This document shows positions 58,671 through 64,000 of a DNA stretch of 64,000 nucleotides, one piece after another. Source of the stretch: Pezizomycotina sp. ARF18. Lineage: Eukaryota; Ascomycota. The DNA lies in NCBI GenBank assembly GCA_002224055.1, contig AZLU01000156.1:15764-79763 (forward strand), written 5' to 3'. The position numbers and the translations under genes were made by a program. Numbering within the stretch: position 1 is the stretch's first letter; the number at the start of each line of letters is the position of its first letter. A model generated the notes under the pieces. It did no database searches. It was not told the origin of the DNA and saw nothing but the letters and a program-made list of their open reading frames with translations.

Positions 58671-59559
58671 TGGGCTAAACAAAAGAACTAGGGAAAACGA
58701 GTGGTGGTCGTTTGTTCTCTTAGATTAAGATCGAGAAACAGTATCAACAGAAACGGACACTGGAAACGAGATCGCCATTATGATGGTAAGGGTGACGGGA
58801 GCGAAGAAGAGCGTAGAAAGAAGAATTAAACAAAGTCCTAAGTAAAAAAGATGTGAAGAATTGAGGTGAAGTATAAGTAGGTAGGTAGGTAGCATAGTGG
58901 ACGTTAATGGGTTTTTTCTTTCTTAGGGAATTTTTCGTCACTACAGCGTTACCTCCAAGTGCTCAATTCTTTAATTTTCTTGGCACCTTTGATTGAAATC
59001 AGATAAGATGCTAAACCGAGCGAACTGAACTCTCTTTCTTCCCACAGAATCCTACCCTTCGGAGGAAGATAGATCGTCGCCCTGCGGGCTCCTAGCGCTC
59101 GATTTCCTCTTGATTTAGATGAAGGTAAGATGGAAATATTTCTTGGCATTTTTCCAATCCGAGCGAGTTGAACCCTCTTTCTTCCAACCATTCGTGGAAG
59201 AAATTGGAATACATCATCCTTTCAACACTTGAGATTTGGACCAACAAACATGGAAGTGGATGAGAAATTTGGAGAGAAGAAAATTAGATCACAGATCATC
59301 GATCAGTGCTTCTCATTTGTTCAAGGAGAAATTTATTCCTTTTCATTCGTCATTGCTCGCTTTTGGTTTTGATTTGTTTTAGGACGTTCTATTGAACTTT
59401 GAGTTTAAGAAGTTTAAGACCTTATCGAGATCGAGATGCATTAGTACGCTCGGACATACAACAAAAACTGTTCAGTTTAGTAGCAAGAACTATGGAAAAG
59501 TACATCATACATAAATCATCCACGTATTACTCTTTTCAGTAGCCGTTATGTTTTTATGG
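58671..59559. other. Intergenic with the right dispersed-repeat cluster
   Basis: Repeat modules at about 58968-59215. The rest is unremarkable DNA. Confidence 0.5.
58968..59215 (+). repeat. Dispersed repeat, right cluster
   Basis: Order A (from 58976), B (from 59073), A' (from 59139), partial B'. The A to A' period is about 163 bp. Modules match the left cluster at 55.7-56.0 kb with substitutions and one larger length difference between B and A. Same orientation as the left cluster. Confidence 0.75.
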
Positions 59560-60210
59560 TTAAGGAATATGGCCATATCCACTATTCGCTGCTTTTCTTT
59601 TTTCTAGCCAAATTTCATGGCTGATCCTACTCTTAAGCACGAGGTTGAGCAGAGTTTTCAAATTCCTAGAAAGTTTTGCACAGGTAACTTCCGCTGGTAG
59701 CGAGTACCACTTGTCCTGTTCCTCCATACACGAGTTACGTCCATCGCGAGCGTACATGAAGAAGCCCTCTCTCTCGCTCGAATCGTAAATATATACAATC
59801 CGCGCCATCAACGCAGCGGTAGTAGCAACGCATATGAACCCGTTCAAAATGCGCCTAGGCGTCGAATGCGAGTAAAGGACGAGGAACCACCCAAGAGGAC
59901 ATGCCAGTACCAGACCACGACCGTGATCTCGCCACAGGTTCTCTTCGTCACAGTTTAGGAGGAAGATGTAGCACGCGGCGATGTAGCAGGTAGCGGCGTA
60001 CTTGAATTCCACATCCTTCGTGAACGTGGCTTCGAAGTCATCGTCGACCGTGAAATATTTGAGCAGCCCCTTATCTTTGGTTTTGCTTTGGAGGCCTCCA
60101 TGGGGATATCGAAATCGTGACTTGAAACTTGGACCGAAGCGTCTTTCGTGGGCACGATGTTTTTTTTTTTTTTTTCCCCTTATGATAGCGAGTAATAATG
60201 TACGGGGCAA
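59560..60210 (-). CDS. Unrecognised integral membrane protein
   Basis: About 190-200 residues. After an N-terminal polar part (KDASVQVSSHDFDIPMEASK in one frame, then GLLKYFTVDDDFEATFTKDV) there are three hydrophobic segments: KYAATCYIAACYIFLL, GLVLACPLGWFLVLYS and NGFICVATTAALMARIVYIY. A charged C-terminus with KLSRNLKTLLNLVLKSRISH and GYGHIP follows. A frame change near 60085 separates the N-terminal exon. The likely start is an ATG near 60103 (MEASKAK) or further upstream. There is no family resemblance that I can name. Three transmembrane helices with the C-terminus in the cytosol would fit, as inference. Confidence 0.45.
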   Translation of the reverse strand: MPRTLLLAIIRGKKKKKHRAHERRFGPSFKSRFRYPHGGLQSKTKDKGLLKYFTVDDDFEATFTKDVEFKYAATCYIAACYIFLLNCDEENLWRDHGRGLVLACPLGWFLVLYSHSTPRRILNGFICVATTAALMARIVYIYDSSEREGFFMYARDGRNSCMEEQDKWYSLPAEVTCAKLSRNLKTLLNLVLKSRISHEIWLEKRKAANSGYGHIP

Positions 60211-60921
60211 GTTTGTTTGAGAATATTGGTAGTACCCCTAACCTTTGACACCACCAGAGGGTATTGGGCTACTTATAAGGAAGAAATTTTCAGTAGTTTG
60301 GACAGGTAGTAACTTTCCCATATAGAGTTGCTTATCTGTTAAATAAAGTAACTTAAACGGAATTTAGGGTTCCCCGACAAGAAGTCCGCTGAGGTAACAG
60401 CTATAGCCTTGTCGGACAGCGAACTAGAAGCATGAACCTATGGCTTCTAAACCTCCTGTATGGATTCATTCATGTCTTCAAGTTCTTGAATTCTTCTCGA
60501 AGATTTATTCTATGTATATATATATATATATATATTTGTTTGCCCTTGCTGCACCTCGAAGTCGCTCCCTTTAGTTCTTCTGGATCTGCTTAAGTATAGG
60601 AGGAAGCTTTCCCGTGGTCAAGATTCAATTTAGGCCCCCACATAGTGTGCTTCTATAGACTAATCAAGGTCATACGTGTAACCCCCTAAACTAGCTAGAG
60701 GTCGCAAGAAGCCGGTCCCACGAATTTTGATATGCGTGATATTTGGCTGTGATTGCACGCTCTTATCTTGACTGCTGAGAAATGTCTTTTTTTTTCGTGG
60801 TATATCGACATCAAGACGATGACGATTTTGCTCAAAGCCTTTCGCCATATGAGCGTCTAGATACTTCCTCTATTCTTAATATGCTAACTGCTCTTACAGG
60901 GCCCTTAAATAAGACGTCCAC

Positions 60922-60959
<38 letters not shown>

Positions 60960-63900
60960 AAACAGCTGAGAATCGAACCCGAGCGGAGCAAAAGCATAAA
61001 CCCACCTTCTACTAGGCGTTGTAGACCTAGATAGAAAGCAAGCCAATCAAACCCCTCGGGCAGGATTTACATTGTAGTCAACTGGAGTGTCGTTCTGTAG
61101 CTTAGATGAAAGGCAGATTGTTAGAATCCTAGTTTCACTAAGCTACGGTCCGTTGATTAGGATCCCACTGATAGATTTTGTTATTTAAGGTTGCTGGCTC
61201 TCATGGAGGCCACTTAGAGGAAATAAATAATTAGGGCTAAGAGCTATTTATTTTTTTAACTGGAGATTATTTCTTTCCAAACAAACTGGCTACCGCTGGT
61301 TATCTCTAGAGTCAATTTAAGTACTTAAATTTATCAAACTATGATTTGGAGCGATATGAATCGAACACAGATGTAAGGATTTCATGGTGCGGAGCCATCA
61401 ACCACAACCACGTTCAAGTAACCTATATGAGCCCTGACGGATATCTCGAGGATAGTAACGCGCATGAAAAATTATACAAAGCTGAGCTTATGTCACGGAA
61501 TCAGTTATTAGGGAGACGCTATCTCCAAGCGTACATATTATTATTGTACGATAGGAGCAGAAATGATACATCAATCAACGGCGGAGGAACAGTGTGATGA
61601 TTTCCACTTGGTCTACTAAGACTTCCCAGAAGCGCATATGATATTGTGAAATCGCGCCTTAAGAAACGAAAAACCTAGTAAATATCACACGGGAAGTTGT
61701 CATATCGCGTTACAAGTGATTTATTTGCTTTTCAATCTTCGTCGACACCATATCCTCAATATCGACCAACCTAGTGAAAGGATTTCACTGACGGAGACGC
61801 GCAAGGGACGTGATGGACTGATCGAGTCAACCCCAATCTGTAAATTACACTTCATAAATTCATCTTTTTTTTTTTTCCAAAAGCACATGATACCAGCGAC
61901 GTACGAGAAGAAGTACTCCGTGCCGTATGAATCGACGAAGAGGAGTTTGCATTGATTTATGCGCCTTGGTGATAGCATGCCATAGGATCATTTGCTGTAC
62001 TAGCTATTCTTCTAAACGATCAGTCACGTACTCCTTAAAACCCTCGAAATGTATATTCTCACGGGGAAAATCCTGCATCATATAGAAGACGCGCTCCGCT
62101 TCTTGTGATTTGGAGTAACTGAGAGATGGTTTGAGTTCGCAAAAGGATATCCATCATGGTACTAAAAAATGGATAAACATCCAGAATCGCCCTCAAGGAA
62201 CCTTCTCTGATGATATTTTTTCAGACCATGCTCAAATACTCCCTAGATAGTTCAGACTATTTCTATAGACGAGAATTGTAACCTTTCGAATTCAGGATGG
62301 CCTGAGGATATGATAACTGGATTAGGGATGCCACAAGACCGCCAGAATCATCATATGTCGCCTCTGGGATATTCTCTCAAGTACTAGCTTCATGAAGTCC
62401 AAAATATTTTTTGATGTACCTTGAAAGAAGCCGTAAACATGTAGCAAGTTTTTTTTTTGATTACATAATTCTTAAAGCTACTGTAAGGTCTTCAAATCGG
62501 TTGAAAATTTCACTCTAGGATACTACTACCATAGGGCTGATGGCACTCTGGATACTATCTAGTTCAAAGATCCGACGGCGTTCGAAGATAATTCATTAGT
62601 GAAGCATCGATGGCTCATTTGGAAGTCATACCTTCGGTCCGAGATAAGCAGGATGATAGCGGGTCATATGGACCCATATAACTATTTTTATTCTTTGGAG
62701 GAAAGGGAAGGAACATCGCGTCGTCTTATAAAAAAAATGGTAGAAGACTGTCTATGAGAACGCGGATCCCGTCGAAGAATTATACCTTCTGTTTTAGTAG
62801 CACATGCGCTTGATTCTGTGACTCGGATAACGTTTGTCTTAACCAAGTAGATAATCGACGTCCATGATAATGGTAGTACTGTACTAAATGTCTACAGGCC
62901 TACAAACTTACAACATACTACAGCTGATATAGATGGGGTGGCGCCAAAGGTTGCATGTCTAATATAAGCTTTATTATAGCACTTATTTACGAGGTTATAA
63001 CATATTTCACCACGGGGACTTAAGAACTGACTAGTAATTGTTCAACGGAAGGAATAAGAGCAACGAGGAACCATGCCGCCCTCGCAACCTAGTTTCAAGA
63101 CAGTAAGCGTTGCCAACGTTTTGGTTTTTCAATTTATAATCGCCCAGCACTTAATCGAAACCGTTATAAAATTTTAGACGCACATACTTCGAGGAGCAAT
63201 AGATATTTATTTTGTGCGGGGGATACATAATCAAACTACTATCGACGCTATTCATCGATGCCGCTCATAGGCAGTATCCACCGCGGCACGCCCTTAGCTC
63301 CTTGTATATACTACGAAGAGATCTCACGAAGGCTCGCAGACGCATAGCCGAATATTGAATCAACCTATTAAACTGTCAACCTATTAAAGTGCACAAAATC
63401 TTGCCCCGGCAATACCGGGGCAGCTTTTGGCATGAAGATTTCATAGGATCGTATTTCCGTCAATACACGACGAGCCTAATCCATAAACAGTCATGTTTGA
63501 AGTCCAATTCGTAGCCGGTGTCAGAGATTACCCCATTCCAATAATCGCTACGTCCTCTGGCATTCTCTTTTTCACGTTTTTGGCTTGTAAGCTTCTTACC
63601 TTTAACCCCAAACATTGGCATCTAAGGCCAAGAAGTTTTATACCTACATACTAATCGCCAAACATTCATTTACATGATACTCGTTAAGTTTTATACTATC
63701 ACCGGTGTCGTAGCGTTACGCGATTGCGCGTGAGAGAGGGTGCATACACGACAAAGTCTGATTGGAATATTCGATGAAGAAGAGAGCAGGATGAGTAGAG
63801 AGTATAGTGCAGGTTATGATTCTATTGGAAAGAGTACTACAGGATAAGGAAGTCCTAAGAGATAGAACTAAACGAGCGATGAAAACTCAAGAATAACTAT

Positions 63901-64000
63901 GACTAGTCATAGTCAAGACTAGCAGAAGATAAATGAATTCCGATCTAAAGAAATGACAACTGTGAGCCTAATCTACATCAAGCAACTTTGTAAATACTAA
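60211..64000. other. 3.8 kb without recognised genes
   Basis: AT-rich to balanced DNA with only short frames. It has a 32-A run (60926-60957) next to a Pol III-like box pair, a 9-bp hairpin at 61097-61146 and a (TA)n tract near 60514. The 61.3-63.5 kb part may be decayed mobile or gene sequence, but no transposase, polymerase or terminal repeat is visible. Confidence 0.45.
60958..61050 (-). ncRNA. tRNA-like/Pol III promoter-like unit (weak)
   Basis: On the minus strand an A-box-like acgcctagtag (61019-61009) is followed about 30 nt later by a B-box-like ggttcgattct (60979-60969). About a dozen nt further on a 32-T run begins, which would act as a Pol III terminator. The flanks do not form a tRNA acceptor stem, so this is not an intact tRNA. 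It could be a decayed tRNA, a SINE head or coincidence. Confidence 0.25.

Noticed and set aside
61346-61597. 83-codon plus-strand frame, with a gaatcgaac B-box-like complement inside
   Set aside because: No partner A box at proper spacing, no cloverleaf and no recognised protein.
1-64000. CRISPR arrays, rRNA genes, intact tRNAs, telomere repeats
   Set aside because: None is visible. The regular short repeats present are simple microsatellites or diverged tandem copies.

Overview
The window looks like nuclear DNA of a filamentous ascomycete (Pezizomycotina). It carries intron-containing homologues of typical fungal housekeeping genes, with short GT-AG introns that have CTAAC/CTAAT-like branch sites, a LaeA-like methyltransferase, and AT-rich intergenic DNA full of long A or T runs. 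I cannot place it to class or order. About twenty genes or candidates are supported, separated by several gene-poor stretches of 2-6 kb.

Layout: 3.0-4.3 kb, LaeA-like methyltransferase (+). 5.0-6.4 kb, V-ATPase subunit C (-), divergent from a mitochondrial prolyl-tRNA synthetase at 6.8-9.05 kb (+). 9.3-9.9 kb, mitoribosomal protein mS33/Rsm27 (-), divergent from the mitochondrial glycine carrier Hem25 at 10.6-11.6 kb (+). Hem25 runs tail-to-tail into the glycine cleavage T-protein Gcv1 at 12.0-13.5 kb (-). A short-chain dehydrogenase lies at 14.1-15.2 kb and a Cys-rich candidate at 16.1-16.5 kb. A Pmc1-type Ca2+-ATPase fills 18.2-22.4 kb (-). After a microsatellite-rich gap comes an intron-split COA4-type CX9C gene (27.9-29.3 kb, +). 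After a further gene-poor gap come Mak21/Noc1 (34.7-38.3 kb, -), Nup84/Nup107 (39.2-42.5 kb, -), a small secreted candidate (43.2-43.6 kb), SUMO/Smt3 (44.8-45.5 kb, -), Cmc4 (46.7-47.2 kb, +), a conserved fungal protein of unknown function (49.2-49.8 kb, +) and a mitochondrial hot-dog thioesterase (51.8-52.7 kb, -). The right part (53.8-60.2 kb) looks more accessory: a P-loop NTPase-like gene, an unrecognised multi-exon gene flanked by copies of a dispersed repeat, and an unrecognised membrane protein. From 60.2 kb to the end I see no convincing gene.

Functional threads: seven genes act in or on mitochondria (translation: ProRS and mS33; glycine: Hem25 and Gcv1; intermembrane-space CX9C proteins: Coa4 and Cmc4; thioesterase). 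I see no gene cluster in the secondary-metabolism or defence sense.

The main caveat is sequence quality. Nearly all the longer conserved genes are interrupted by one-base frame changes, while the protein sequence on both sides stays conserved. Where I could resolve the site, one base was missing from a short run (GG to G, GGGG to GGG, AAA to AA). This pattern fits unpolished long-read assembly better than real loss of many single-copy essential genes, so coding spans below are gene extents and not uninterrupted frames. I found no convincing tRNA, rRNA, CRISPR array, intact transposon or viral element.
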